64,000 bases of DNA from Pleurocapsa sp. CCALA 161. Its GTDB lineage: Bacteria > Cyanobacteriota > Cyanobacteriia > Cyanobacteriales > Xenococcaceae. The notes below the pieces were generated by a model. The model ran no database searches. It was not told where the DNA came from and worked only from the letters and a program-made list of their open reading frames with translations. Position numbers and translations under genes: made by a program. The stretch is from contig NZ_PVWF01000006.1 in NCBI RefSeq assembly GCF_003003995.1, positions 1 to 64,000 on the forward strand, written 5' to 3'. Shown here piece after piece: positions 52,141 through 62,247 of the stretch. Within the stretch, counting starts at the first letter, position 1, and every line of letters starts with the position of its first letter.

Positions 52141-52518
52141 CTACGAACTAATAGGTTTGAAACAAAGATAATTCACATCAGGCGTATTGCATGTAAACTA
52201 CGCTTAGATTTAAATATTCAAAGGTCAGGTTTCCTGCCGTAAAGACATGACTTGCCTGACCATTGGTTTAGAGAAAATAGAAAAAGCACGTTATACCATT
52301 TCTCTAAACTAGTTAGATAGATGAGCGTTTAAATATAGGTTGGCATAGATTGGCTTTAGGCACGAAACCTAACATCTCATAAGCTTTTGTTGGGTTGCAC
52401 GCTTAGTTTAACCCAACCTACCAAGTCTGCAATGAATGCCAGAGAATTGGTATTATCTAGATTTTTTCCCTTTTCTCAATCTCAATGAATGCACGAAAAT
52501 TGGGAGGGTTAAAAAATG
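52141..52518. other. Intergenic region between monooxygenase and glnB, with MITE element 2
   Basis: A 378-base gap. It contains an inverted pair GGTCAGG (52223-52229)/CCTGACC (52255-52261), a second pair GTTTAGAGAAA (52266-52276)/TTTCTCTAAAC (52299-52309), and the MITE-like element at 52291-52455. No gene was found. Confidence 0.6.
52291..52455. mobile_element. MITE-like element 2 (TTATACCATTTCTCT ends)
   Basis: The left end TTATACCATTTCTCT matches the reverse complement TAATACCAATTCTCT of the right end at 13 of 15 positions. Inside, GTTGGGTT and AACCCAAC form an 8-base inverted repeat. The 165-base unit lacks coding capacity. Its ends match those of element 1 at 15114-15309, so both belong to one family. 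Confidence 0.6.
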
Positions 52519-52878
<360 letters not shown>

Positions 52879-53023
52879 TTATGAAAGATTGACTTTCACT
52901 ATTTTACGTGTATTTATCTAGAAAGCTAGTCCAAAAAGATCGAGAATGTAATGGTTTAATTATCTGGTAAACAAAAAAGCATCGCTTATTGATATTTATT
53001 TTAAGACTTGTTTAATCGTTTTT

Positions 53024-56000
53024 TTAATCATCAATAATTGCATCGCGATCTAGCAGCAAGAGATTACGCAGACTACCTGTATCAAGATCCGTTAACCACT
53101 GTTCCCCTGCACCAACAGTTTGTTCGGCTAGTTCTTTTTTGCTTTCAATGATGTCGTTAATTCGTTCTTCTAAAGTACCCGTGCAGACAAACTTATGTAC
53201 CTGCACATTGCGCTGTTGTCCGATGCGAAATGCCCGATCTGTCGCCTGATTCTCTACCGCAGGATTCCACCAGCGATCAACGTGGAAGACATGATTTGCT
53301 CTGGTGAGATTGAGTCCAGTTCCTCCTGCTTTAAGGGATAAGATGAAAATTTTGGGTCCATTGGGTTCATTTTGGAAGCGGTCTACCATTTCTTGTCTGG
53401 TTTCGCGGGGAGTTGCACCGTATAAGAACATCACTTCTTCTTTGAGCTTTTGGGACAGATAGGGTTTAAGTATCTTACCCCACTCGGCAAACTGGGTAAA
53501 AATTAAAGAGCGATCGCCTTCATCGACAATTTCTTCGAGCATCTCTTCTAAACGCAATAATTTACCAGAGCGATCCCCGAAATGTTCTGTTCCCACAATT
53601 GCTTGTTGAGCTTGATTTTTATCTAGTAATGCGGGATGGTTGCAAAGCTGTTTAAGACGCAATAATAAGGTCAGAATTAAGCCACGGCGTTTAATCCCGT
53701 CAGCATCTTCAATCTCTTCAAGAGAGTTGTCTACTAGCTGTTGATAGAGTTCTGCCTGTTCTGCTGATAGCCCGCAAAATACGTTCATCTCCTGCTTTTC
53801 GGGCAAATCTTGAATAATATTTTGATCGGTTTTTAACCGACGCAGAATAAATGGTTGGGTAAGAGATCTAAGAATGTTTAAAGATTCGCGATCGCCATAT
53901 TTTTCAATTGGGGCAGCAAATCTTTTTTGAAAGAAGTTACGATTACCCAAAAATCCTGGGTTGAGAAAGTCAAGAATTGACCATAATTCAGTCAAGCGAT
54001 TTTCTACTGGTGTACCAGTTAAAGCAATGCGAAATCCTGCGGGAATCTCTCTTACTGCCTGAGACTGTTTTGCCGAGGGGTTTTTAATATTTTGAGCTTC
54101 ATCTAAAACTATTCCTTGCCAGTCTATACTTGATAAGGTTTTTTGATCGCGATGCACGAGGGAATAGCTGGTAATTACTAGCTGTTGATCTTTGACTGTT
54201 TTGGCAAATGACTTTCCTTGTTCTCTTTGATTGCCGTGATGAATCATTGTTTTCAACTTAGGAGCAAATTTTTTAACTTCTCGTTCCCAGTTATTAATTA
54301 CAGAGGTAGGACAAACTAATAGTGTGGGTTTTTTTAACAGCTTTTGCTGTTTAAGATTAAGCAAGAAGCCAATTAACTGTATAGTTTTGCCCAAGCCCAT
54401 ATCGTCTGCTAAACAAGCGCCTAATCCCCAAGTATTTAAAAAGGATAGCCAGCCCACACCCTTTGCCTGATAAGGACGTAATTCGCCTTGAAAATCCTTG
54501 ATCTTATTTACGGGTTCAACGGATTTATCATCAGAAAGATTATCCAATAAGCCTGCTAAAACTCCTGTTGGTTCAAACTTCACTACGGGCAACTTGGCTA
54601 AAGTTTTGGTATCTCCTGTAGATAAACGCAACGCATCTTCAACTGAAAGATCTAGCTGATCGTTAGATTGATCTAATACCGCTTGGGCAGCCCTCACATC
54701 GGCTGGTTGTAGGGCAATCCACTGTCCATCAATTTCCACAATTGGCGACTTCTGCGCCAGCAGCTTTTTAAAGTCTGTTTTAGAAACAGTGCGATCGCCC
54801 ACCGCAATTTCTAATTTATACTTGAGCATACTTTGCAGACTTAGACGTTCTCCTTGTCTCTGGGAGACGCTAGCAGTCATTTTGATGCCCAATCTTTGCC
54901 CACTATTGTCATTAGTTAAGCCAGGAGGTAGAATTACCCCCAAACCATTGTCTCTTAATTGCCAAACCTTTGCCCGAATAAACTCATACACCTGAATCGG
55001 ATCAAGAGTACAGCTAATCGGTTGACTCTGATTTAAACTCTCTCGCACAGGTTCATAAATACGGGTTGCCAATCCTAAACCTTTAAGCAAAGTTTCTTGG
55101 GGGTTTTCAATGGTGCGATCGCCAATTTTGAGAAATTCAGCAGAACATTGCCAGATTGTCCCTGCATCCACAATAAAATCGAGATTATCTAAAGCTTGTA
55201 AATAATAGTTTAATGACCAGTCTGGCTGTTGCCCATCTTCTTGTGTTGCTATCGGTGGTGTTAGCACAAAACAAACTCGATAACGATTTAAGCCTAGTTC
55301 GTTTTGTCGATTAACTATATACTCGCTGACGGGTAGCGTCCAGCTATATAAGGCATGAGTTAGACGGTTAACATTGCTTTGATTTGTTTCTAATACAGAA
55401 GATGCCGACAGCGATCGCAACCAGGGTTCAATACTGATATCTTTATAGCTATGGGGATTATAATCAATCCAAGAACGTAACCGCGCATCTAAAAGTAGGG
55501 AAAGCGATCGCAATAATAATCCTTCCTCGGTGGTATTGGCTTGAGATTCTTCTGCATCTAAATATGCTAAACAAGCTTCTGGTAGTGCTTGGGTAAATTT
55601 TGCTAACCGTACTCGATCAACTTCACTATCGATTAAAGGTTGCCAAACACCTCTATAGCTAGTTTTGCGAGATTTTTTTGCTTCAATTCCTGGCAAAAAC
55701 TTTTGTCTGACAATTAAATCTAACGCCCACCGATATATATGCGACCAATAACGGAGATCCCCCGCTAAATAGTCTGTTCCAGACTGTAGCGCACTGAGGG
55801 ATAACATCTGCAATAAACTAATGGTTTCCTCGATAGTCAAACGAAATCCTTTTACTTCCCACAGATAAAGATCTAGTTTTGATTCATTTTCAACTGCGTT
55901 TCTCGCAAATACAGGCTGTACTTTCTTGCTTTGTGCCGACTCGGTAATGATTGTCGGCATCCCTACCAGCTGAGTATGCCACTTACTTTGATTCAATAAA

Positions 56001-56191
56001 TCGCCAACTTCTAATTCATGGCTTGGGAATCGATCCAGCAATTCTGAACGTTGCAAGCTAAAGGGATGAATAAAATCCCCTGACTTATTGAGAGAAAAGG
56101 TTTCGTTAACCAAAGAACGCCAAGCTTGTCCCCAGACAAAGAAATAATCTTGACCCGCATTAACGATCCAACTGCCGTGAATAATTGACAT
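53024..56191 (-). CDS. SNF2-family DNA helicase/ATPase
   Basis: A protein of about 1055 residues. The N-terminal half (about 1-560) has no recognised motif except a region typical of bacterial SNF2 proteins. The C-terminal half carries helicase motifs: Walker A DDMGLGKTIQ, DEAQ (LDEAQNIKN), TGTPVENRLTELW, and, in the second lobe, GDRSLIFTQFAEWGK, SLKAGGTGLNLTRANHV, DRWWNPAVENQATDRAFRIGQ. It probably remodels DNA-bound complexes, for example RNA polymerase. The start is ATG 56191; an upstream TTG is open too. No restriction or modification gene is beside it. Confidence 0.93.
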   Translation of the reverse strand: MSIIHGSWIVNAGQDYFFVWGQAWRSLVNETFSLNKSGDFIHPFSLQRSELLDRFPSHELEVGDLLNQSKWHTQLVGMPTIITESAQSKKVQPVFARNAVENESKLDLYLWEVKGFRLTIEETISLLQMLSLSALQSGTDYLAGDLRYWSHIYRWALDLIVRQKFLPGIEAKKSRKTSYRGVWQPLIDSEVDRVRLAKFTQALPEACLAYLDAEESQANTTEEGLLLRSLSLLLDARLRSWIDYNPHSYKDISIEPWLRSLSASSVLETNQSNVNRLTHALYSWTLPVSEYIVNRQNELGLNRYRVCFVLTPPIATQEDGQQPDWSLNYYLQALDNLDFIVDAGTIWQCSAEFLKIGDRTIENPQETLLKGLGLATRIYEPVRESLNQSQPISCTLDPIQVYEFIRAKVWQLRDNGLGVILPPGLTNDNSGQRLGIKMTASVSQRQGERLSLQSMLKYKLEIAVGDRTVSKTDFKKLLAQKSPIVEIDGQWIALQPADVRAAQAVLDQSNDQLDLSVEDALRLSTGDTKTLAKLPVVKFEPTGVLAGLLDNLSDDKSVEPVNKIKDFQGELRPYQAKGVGWLSFLNTWGLGACLADDMGLGKTIQLIGFLLNLKQQKLLKKPTLLVCPTSVINNWEREVKKFAPKLKTMIHHGNQREQGKSFAKTVKDQQLVITSYSLVHRDQKTLSSIDWQGIVLDEAQNIKNPSAKQSQAVREIPAGFRIALTGTPVENRLTELWSILDFLNPGFLGNRNFFQKRFAAPIEKYGDRESLNILRSLTQPFILRRLKTDQNIIQDLPEKQEMNVFCGLSAEQAELYQQLVDNSLEEIEDADGIKRRGLILTLLLRLKQLCNHPALLDKNQAQQAIVGTEHFGDRSGKLLRLEEMLEEIVDEGDRSLIFTQFAEWGKILKPYLSQKLKEEVMFLYGATPRETRQEMVDRFQNEPNGPKIFILSLKAGGTGLNLTRANHVFHVDRWWNPAVENQATDRAFRIGQQRNVQVHKFVCTGTLEERINDIIESKKELAEQTVGAGEQWLTDLDTGSLRNLLLLDRDAIIDD

Positions 56192-56620
56192 AATTATCTT
56201 AATTGAGACTAGACAAGCCAAGCGTAAGGAGCGTAACTTTGTTACTACACCTCAAACTTATAAATTACGAACTACATCCTTCCCAATCCCATAGCTGATT
56301 CGTTGAAAGAAGAAACATCGTAATGTATTGATTAGTTTAGCAAGTTTACTCGATCACCTATAATTTATTACTTATTACTTATTAATTACTTCATAAATAT
56401 TTGATCGTCTGCACCTGATGACTTTAACGATCAATTGAAATTTGCTACCAGGATCTATTATCTAGTTTAATTAAGGGATCGCAAATGAATTTACTCATGG
56501 CGATCGCATTTTCTGGCTTAATTGTCAGATAATTGACTTGAAAATATTTAAAAAAGCTCAAAACTCTAATCATATTTGTAGCTAACAAGTACTGTTCTCT
56601 AGCTTTGCTAATTAAATAAT
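56192..56620. other. Intergenic region between the SNF2 and NTF2-like genes
   Basis: A 429-base divergent gap. It holds a short TTATTAC heptamer run (about 56365-56385) and HIP1-like sites near 56500. No gene was recognised. Confidence 0.45.
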
Positions 56621-57091
56621 TTGAACTTAAAACGACAATATTTGCACTATTTACACTGTTTAGCATTTTCAATTACGATCATTACCCTGATCTTGAACAC
56701 CTTGGCGACACCTCAAATTATGGCTGAGTCTATATCACCAGAACAGATCCAAGCAATAATCGTCAGACAGGCTCAAGCTTGGGAAGAGCAAAATGCTCAG
56801 GCGATTGTCAATGATTTTGCTGAAGAGGCGATCTTTATAGCCGCAGGGTTTAAATTTACAGGTAAGCAGCAAATTAAACAAGCAGCCCAAGATTACTTTA
56901 AACAGTTTTATCATACCTCTGTAAAAATTAAACGCACTATTGTTGACGGCGATCTCGGTGCAGTGGAATGGGACTGGCGCGACCAGAACCGTAAAACTGG
57001 CAAAGAAAGTTTTGCAGAAGATGCAATTATCTTTGAATTGGCAAACGGAAAAATTTTGTACTGGCGTGAATATATTGAAAAGAAAAAATAA
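56621..57091 (+). CDS. Exported NTF2-like (SnoaL/DUF4440) protein
   Basis: A 156-residue protein with a signal peptide (HYLHCLAFSITIITLILNTLATPQIMA, cleavage near MA-ES) and an NTF2-like fold: IVRQAQAWEEQNAQAIVNDFAEEAIFIAAGFKFTGKQQI, and near the end GAVEWDWRDQNRKTGKES and ILYWREYIEKK. The family includes small-molecule-binding proteins and enzymes; function here is unknown. The start is TTG, chosen because it is followed by a good basic n-region; no closer ATG leaves the signal peptide intact. Confidence 0.78.
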   Translation: MNLKRQYLHYLHCLAFSITIITLILNTLATPQIMAESISPEQIQAIIVRQAQAWEEQNAQAIVNDFAEEAIFIAAGFKFTGKQQIKQAAQDYFKQFYHTSVKIKRTIVDGDLGAVEWDWRDQNRKTGKESFAEDAIIFELANGKILYWREYIEKKK

Positions 57092-57140
57092 ATATAAGCT
57101 GAATTTATCATTTACATTAATAATAACAATGTAATCAACC

Positions 57141-57170
57141 TTGATTAAAGTATAAATACTCAGCTATTGT
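57141..57170 (+). promoter_or_regulatory. Possible psbA promoter
   Basis: TTGATT (57141-57146) and TATTGT (57165-57170) are separated by 18 bases, about 90 bases before the psbA ATG. They resemble a sigma-70-type -35/-10 pair. A start site would fall near 57177. Weak evidence. Confidence 0.35.
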
Positions 57171-57261
57171 AATTACAAGAGTCAAGCCTAATCATAAATA
57201 AGCTTAATGACTCATCTAGTTTAGAACCTAGACAAATAAATAACTAGCAATTATAAGCAAA

Positions 57262-58344
57262 ATGACCACAACTTTACAACAGCGCGAAACACGCGGTGCT
57301 TGGGAGAACTTCTGTCAGTGGGTAACAAGCACAAACAACCGCATCTATGTAGGTTGGTTTGGAGTCTTGATGATTCCTACATTATTGGCAGCAACAACTT
57401 GTTTCCTAATCGCCTTCGTAGCAGCACCACCAGTAGACATCGACGGAATCCGTGAACCAGTAGCAGGCTCATTGATCTACGGCAACAACATCATCTCAGG
57501 AGCAGTAGTACCAAGCTCAAACGCAATCGGACTACACTTCTACCCAATTTGGGAAGCAGCATCCTTAGATGAATGGTTATACAACGGTGGCCCTTACCAA
57601 CTGATCATTTTCCACTTCTTAATCGGCGTATTTTCTTACCTCGGTCGTCAGTGGGAACTATCATTCCGTTTAGGAATGCGTCCTTGGATCTGTGTAGCTT
57701 ACTCAGCGCCAGTATCCGCAGCGACAGCAGTATTCTTAATCTACCCATTAGGACAAGGTTCATTCTCTGATGGAATGCCTTTAGGAATCAGTGGAACATT
57801 CAACTTCATGTTGGTATTCCAAGCAGAACACAACATCTTGATGCACCCCTTCCACATGTTGGGAGTAGCAGGAGTATTCGGTGGAAGTTTGTTCAGTGCA
57901 ATGCACGGTTCATTGGTAACATCTTCCCTAGTACGTGAAACAACAGAAACAGAATCACAAAACTACGGATACAAATTCGGACAAGAAGAAGAAACCTACA
58001 ACATCGTGGCAGCACACGGCTACTTTGGTCGTCTAATCTTCCAATACGCATCCTTCAACAACAGCAGAAGTCTACACTTCTTCTTAGGAGCATGGCCAGT
58101 AATCGGCATCTGGTTCACAGCAATGGGTATTTCCACAATGGCGTTCAACCTAAATGGATTTAACTTCAACCAGTCGGTAATGGATTCACAAGGACGTGTA
58201 GTCAACACCTGGGCAGACATCTTAAACAGAGCCAACCTCGGTTTTGAAGTAATGCACGAACGTAATGCACACAACTTCCCTCTTGACCTTGCTAGTGGCG
58301 ACTCTGCTCCTGTAGCTTTAAGCGCTCCTGCAATCAACGGTTAA
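57262..58344 (+). CDS. psbA: Photosystem II D1 protein
   Basis: Reaction-centre core subunit that binds P680, pheophytin, QB and the Mn4CaO5 cluster. Full length at 360 residues. Key residues are present: Tyr161 (TyrZ), Asp170, His190, His198 (P680 ligand), His215, Ser264 (QB), and His332, Glu333, His337, Asp342 and Ala344 for the cluster. The 16-residue C-terminal extension after Ala344 is cleaved by CtpA. Residue 130 is Gln, as in low-light D1 forms; Glu130 marks high-light forms. It is monocistronic with a strong terminator. Codon use is more GC- and C-ended than in neighbours, as usual for highly expressed psbA. Confidence 0.99.
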   Translation: MTTTLQQRETRGAWENFCQWVTSTNNRIYVGWFGVLMIPTLLAATTCFLIAFVAAPPVDIDGIREPVAGSLIYGNNIISGAVVPSSNAIGLHFYPIWEAASLDEWLYNGGPYQLIIFHFLIGVFSYLGRQWELSFRLGMRPWICVAYSAPVSAATAVFLIYPLGQGSFSDGMPLGISGTFNFMLVFQAEHNILMHPFHMLGVAGVFGGSLFSAMHGSLVTSSLVRETTETESQNYGYKFGQEEETYNIVAAHGYFGRLIFQYASFNNSRSLHFFLGAWPVIGIWFTAMGISTMAFNLNGFNFNQSVMDSQGRVVNTWADILNRANLGFEVMHERNAHNFPLDLASGDSAPVALSAPAING

Positions 58345-58367
58345 TCTTGGACTAGATTAAATTAATT

Positions 58368-58406
58368 AAAAAAATGCTCTCCATTTATTTGGGGGGCATT
58401 TTTTTT
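58368..58406 (+). terminator. Strong factor-independent terminator after psbA
   Basis: AAAAAATGCTCTCC pairs with GGGGGGCATTTTTT (with two G-T wobbles) around an 8-base loop ATTTATTT, then a T-tract. The stem of about 14 pairs starts about 25 bases after the psbA stop. Confidence 0.9.
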
Positions 58407-58456
58407 GGGCTTTTGTTATAGATTACTAATTAAAAAGAAGACATCATATTGTTTTT

Positions 58457-58481
58457 AGGGGCGAATGGGCATGCGCCCTTA
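58457..58481. repeat. Small palindromic repeat, GGGCGAATGGGCATGCGCCC
   Basis: GGGCG and CGCCC arms with an AATGGGCATG centre, in AT-rich DNA between psbA and manC. Repeats of this style are common between cyanobacterial genes. Confidence 0.6.
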
Positions 58482-58635
58482 CAGAGTTTTTATTTGTAGC
58501 AAACGCAAACATTTAAGTATTTCATTGAAAATTCTAGGTTTTTACTCGATCATTAGTTGTAAAGATTGCTAATTTTTCTCTCTAACTATTTTTGAGAATT
58601 GCTATGAGCTTGTAAAAATTTGTGATTATTTTATC

Positions 58636-59697
58636 TTATAGAAGATGCTTTAATTTTGCATTGTCATAGAGAGATTTAACAATTTCTTTGATATCTTGAG
58701 TCTGGTTTTTATCCACTACGAGTGTTACCTTACCATCACGAACAATTACCACATCCTTTAGACCAATGGTAACAATCACTTCATCATTATCGCTGGTATA
58801 AATAATGGCATCTTGAGTGTTTTTGCTAATATGAGTGCCTAATTCTACATTATCCTGTTCACCCTTAAGCAATCGCTCAACTCCATTCCAATCGCCTAAA
58901 TCGTCCCAGCCAAAATTAGCAGGGAGAACATAGGCTAGCTGAGTTTTTTCCATCAATGCATAATCAATGCTTTCCTTTTTTAATTCTGCATAAGCATCAC
59001 GACCTTTTTCTGCTAAAGAATGGAGCAACTTAGGAGCATATTTAGCTAATTCGTCTAAAACAACTTTTGCCTGAAAGATAAACATACCGCTATTCCAGCT
59101 AAAATTACCTGTTTTAATAAATGACTGTGCGGTAGCTTGATCTGGTTTCTCGGTAAAGCGAGTCACTTGATAAACAGGTAATTGATTAAAGTATCCCTGT
59201 TTCTCTCCTTGTTCAATATAGCCATAGCCAGTTGCGGGCTGATTTGGGGTAATGCCTAAAGTTACAATAGATGGCTGTGCAAGTGCTTGTTGAATAGCCG
59301 CATCTAAAGTTGTGTTGTAGGCGGCAACATCCCCAATCCAATGATCTGAGGGAAAAAAGCCCACCACGACATCTTTGCCATATTTTTTAGCTACTTCCAA
59401 CGTTGCCCAAGCTACTGCGGGGGCAGTGTCGCGACCTTGAGGTTCAACTAAGATATTTGATTGAGGCAAATCTGGGAGTTGCTTTTGCACTCCCTCAGCA
59501 ATAATTTCTGAGGTAATTACCCACAGATTTTCCCATCCTCCCGCTAAATCTAGAAGACGATTGGCTGTAGATTGCAAGAGACTCCTACCACTACCATCTA
59601 AACAAAGAAACTGTTTAGGTCTTTTAAGACGGCTAACTGGCCAAAAACGCTCTCCTTTACCGCCAGCTAGAATAATTGGAATTAACTTTAGTTTCAT
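58636..59697 (-). CDS. Mannose-1-phosphate guanylyltransferase
   Basis: Makes GDP-mannose from mannose 1-phosphate and GTP for surface polysaccharides. The 353-residue enzyme has the nucleotidyl-transferase N-terminus IIILAGGKGERFWPVSRLKRPKQF (pyrophosphorylase signature at 8-24), GRDTAPAVAWA, FPSDHWI, GYGYIE, FTEKPD and WNSGMF, and DDLGDWNGVERLL, all typical. It lacks the C-terminal isomerase domain found in bifunctional ManC. It has a short left-handed-helix-like tail. It is divergent from the LytR_C protein gene. Confidence 0.93.
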   Translation of the reverse strand: MKLKLIPIILAGGKGERFWPVSRLKRPKQFLCLDGSGRSLLQSTANRLLDLAGGWENLWVITSEIIAEGVQKQLPDLPQSNILVEPQGRDTAPAVAWATLEVAKKYGKDVVVGFFPSDHWIGDVAAYNTTLDAAIQQALAQPSIVTLGITPNQPATGYGYIEQGEKQGYFNQLPVYQVTRFTEKPDQATAQSFIKTGNFSWNSGMFIFQAKVVLDELAKYAPKLLHSLAEKGRDAYAELKKESIDYALMEKTQLAYVLPANFGWDDLGDWNGVERLLKGEQDNVELGTHISKNTQDAIIYTSDNDEVIVTIGLKDVVIVRDGKVTLVVDKNQTQDIKEIVKSLYDNAKLKHLL

Positions 59698-60041
59698 TTG
59701 CTTTTTCGATAATGAAGTAGGACATTAAAAACAATATTAAGTAAACAAACTTACTCAAAAAATTTCAATTAGTAAAGCTAATTAAGCGTTTTTTTTACAA
59801 CAACTATAGATTACGCTGGTAATATGTGTCATATGATCTTGCTTATTTAAATAATCAATATTTTGTACGATGCTACTCAATTAAAATTTGAGCAATTGTG
59901 GCAATCGCATTTTGTTAAACTACGAATCACATTTAGTTTATTTTTTCTGCTTCAGGGAAGTTAATTTTAAGATATTGAAAAAAATCAAGCGCTTACTTAT
60001 ATTCAATTGATAATCACAGTATAAAAATAAAGATAATTTGC
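59698..60041. other. Divergent intergenic region, manC-type gene / LytR_C protein
   Basis: A 344-base AT-rich gap. No hairpin, RNA or operator is supported by eye. Confidence 0.4.
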
Positions 60042-60902
60042 ATGAATCACAAGCGATCGCATAATAGTAATCTATCCTCGCAGCAAACCGAAAAAGACAC
60101 GGTAGCCCAAGAAAAGAATCAAGTTGAGTCAATTAAATTATGCTCAGGCGATCGCGTTATCGAACAATCATCAAACCTTCATCAGGTTAACCTATTACAG
60201 CAATCTTTGTGGTTGTGGTGGCGACATTTATCCCAGTCATATTTTAATCAGGGTCTTTTTTGGGGAGGATTAGTTAGTATGACCTCAATTTTGTCAGCTA
60301 TTGGCGGTGTTGCCTTAACTAAAATTGATTTAGTTAATCGAGAGATATCTCAAGTACTCCCGCAAAATTTTTCGATATCAGCTTCGGTAGAAGATTCAAG
60401 ATTAAATACGCCCCTGCCGTTAAATACTAATCTGCCTAGAGGAAAAATCACATCTGAGCCAGAACCAAATCGCCTTAGTGACAATTCATTACCAAAATCT
60501 ACCCCAAAGCTAGCGCTCCAAAATAGTCAAGCAACATCCACTATCAAGACACCTCAGCCATTATCTAGCCAACAAAGTAGCGTGCTGGCAAGGAAAAACT
60601 CTGTTCAAAACAATCTGATCGAGGTGCAGAATACCACCAATAATCCTGAACTTGGTCGACAAGTGGTGGCTTATTTGAGGCAACAAAATTTTCGCCATGT
60701 TTATTTGGTTCAACACATCCCGCTAAAATTAAAACAAACCAAAATTGTGTCAAATTATGGTCAAGTAGAAACAGCTGATTATCTCAAAAATATTTTAGGG
60801 TTTGGTAACTTAGAGGCGCAATCGACTTTGCAACAGCCAAAATTACTCCTTCAGCTAGGAGAAGATGCGCTTTTCCAAATCAACTATCGTTTCTACCGCT
60901 AA
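60042..60902 (+). CDS. LytR_C-domain membrane protein lacking an LCP domain
   Basis: A 286-residue protein. After a polar cytoplasmic N-terminus (1-65, Gln/Ser-rich) there is one helix (about 72-93), a Pro/Ser/Thr-rich linker (about 110-190) and a C-terminal LytR_C/CpsA-Psr-C-like domain (191-280): LIEVQNTTNNPELGRQVVAYLRQQNFRHVYLV... TKIVSNYG...ADYLKNILGFG. LCP ligases normally have the catalytic LCP domain between the helix and this domain; here it is absent. It may be an accessory of cell wall glycopolymer attachment. It is 8 bases before the pentapeptide frame (first codon TTG) and probably cotranscribed. Confidence 0.75.
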   Translation: MNHKRSHNSNLSSQQTEKDTVAQEKNQVESIKLCSGDRVIEQSSNLHQVNLLQQSLWLWWRHLSQSYFNQGLFWGGLVSMTSILSAIGGVALTKIDLVNREISQVLPQNFSISASVEDSRLNTPLPLNTNLPRGKITSEPEPNRLSDNSLPKSTPKLALQNSQATSTIKTPQPLSSQQSSVLARKNSVQNNLIEVQNTTNNPELGRQVVAYLRQQNFRHVYLVQHIPLKLKQTKIVSNYGQVETADYLKNILGFGNLEAQSTLQQPKLLLQLGEDALFQINYRFYR

Positions 60903-60946
60903 CCATCAAATTGACATCAACATCGACTTATTACAGTAATTTATTT

Positions 60947-61462
60947 ATGCTTTTATCTCAACTAAGACAGCATTTCCTGAGTATCTTGTTAGTCGTGGCG
61001 ATCGCAATTATTTGGGTATTATTAGACGCTACTCCCGCGATCGCTCAAGAAAGCGCGATTAACTATACCTATAGCGAAATCCGACAGCAAGATTTCTCCC
61101 ACAAGAATCTAGTTGGCGCAGTTTTTGCCGCCGCAGATGCTAGAGGGTCTAACTTTGAAGGCTCGAATGTCAGCAATTCGATTTTAACTAAGGGAATTTT
61201 TATCAACACCAACCTTAAAGACTCTAACTTTACTAGTTCTTTGATGGATCGAGTCTCTTTTGAAAACTCTGATTTAACCAACGCTATTTTTCAGGATGCA
61301 GTCGCTACCAGCACTATTTTTGAGGGTGCAAACATCACAGGTGCGGATTTTACAGGCGCAATTCTAGACCGTTACCAGATTTATTTAATGTGCAAAAGAG
61401 CTGAAGGAACTAATCCTGTAACTGGAGTAGAAACTAGGTATAGTCTAGGTTGTCGAGATTAA
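60947..61462 (+). CDS. Lumenal pentapeptide-repeat protein
   Basis: About 171 residues. A signal peptide (LLVVAIAIIWVLLDATPAIAQ, cleavage after AIA) targets the thylakoid lumen or periplasm. The body has A(D/N)LXX-type pentapeptides: VGAVFAAADARGSNFEGSNVSNS..., NLKDSNFTSSLMDRVSFENSDLTNAIFQDA and GANITGADFTGAILDRYQ. The C-terminal MCKRAEGTNPVTGVETRYSLGCRD carries two Cys and is typical of cyanobacterial lumenal members. Start is ATG 60947 (a TTG twelve codons earlier is open). Its 3' end overlaps the convergent DUF4079 gene by four bases. Confidence 0.85.
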   Translation: MLLSQLRQHFLSILLVVAIAIIWVLLDATPAIAQESAINYTYSEIRQQDFSHKNLVGAVFAAADARGSNFEGSNVSNSILTKGIFINTNLKDSNFTSSLMDRVSFENSDLTNAIFQDAVATSTIFEGANITGADFTGAILDRYQIYLMCKRAEGTNPVTGVETRYSLGCRD

Positions 61463-62247
61463 CTAGCAGATGGAATCTGGGGAACTCGATCAACAGATTG
61501 AGATACCTCTGCTGGAATTACCATTTCTACCGCAGCTTTTTTAGGCTGTTTTTTACCCACAGGCGGAATTTCTAACAAGTCTCTTGTTCCTGTAAGACCT
61601 TGACCAATAAACAGAAGTAGTGCCAAGCAATTAAGCGCAATATGAAGATTGCGGATAGTAATGCTACGATAAATATCATCTATGATAGCGAGGGAGAAAA
61701 TCATCAATAGAGAAACGGCTATTCCCAGATAATAGTGTGACCAATACCACTCATCTGGTAGTCGCCATACTCCATCTTGTTGACCGATCACAACTAAACC
61801 AATCCCTGTGAGGGTAGCAAAAATACCTCGCCAAAGCTTAGGTCTAGCACGCAGCAAGAGAACCAGAGAAGCGATCGTGGCAACAAATAGCAAAATGATT
61901 AAAATTGCTTGAGGATTATTTTTAGTCCACAGACCTTTTTTAATAAAGCTTTTATAAATAATCGAATAGGCTAAGGCAATTAAGGATACGACTACAACGC
62001 TGGCAGCTAACCAGCGACCAAATTTAACATGTTCTCTTCCTACCAGCGCAGGAATTTTTTTATCTTGTTTGGCAGCTAAACGACGCTGACGAGTTTGCCA
62101 CGCAAAATTGCTGACAATTCCAACCAACGGGAAAACAAAGATTACTACTAGGACAGGATGAATCAAGGAAACTAAATCTTCGCTTCCTAGGTTAGAAAAG
62201 GCTAAATACTGCTGCAAAGCAAGAGAAGTCAAGATATATGTATTCAT
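61459..62247 (-). CDS. DUF4079 family membrane protein
   Basis: About 262 residues with seven predicted helices. DUF4079 features: SLIHPVLVVIFVFPLVGIVSNFAWQTRQRRLA near the N-terminus, HVKFGRWLAASVVVVSLIALAY, then LRARPKLWRGIFATLTGIGLVVIGQQDGV, EWYWSHYYLGI and a conserved LHIALNCLALLLFIGQGLTGTRDLLEIP. It is a cyanobacterial membrane protein of unknown function, possibly haem-linked given the conserved His residues. The start is ATG 62247; the TTG at 62271 is a weaker choice. Confidence 0.85.
   Translation of the reverse strand: MNTYILTSLALQQYLAFSNLGSEDLVSLIHPVLVVIFVFPLVGIVSNFAWQTRQRRLAAKQDKKIPALVGREHVKFGRWLAASVVVVSLIALAYSIIYKSFIKKGLWTKNNPQAILIILLFVATIASLVLLLRARPKLWRGIFATLTGIGLVVIGQQDGVWRLPDEWYWSHYYLGIAVSLLMIFSLAIIDDIYRSITIRNLHIALNCLALLLFIGQGLTGTRDLLEIPPVGKKQPKKAAVEMVIPAEVSQSVDRVPQIPSAS

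Noticed and set aside
53024-56191. SNF2 helicase as part of a defence system (e.g. DISARM-like)
   Set aside because: No methyltransferase, nuclease or phospholipase-type partner lies beside it; the neighbours are glnB and an NTF2-like gene.
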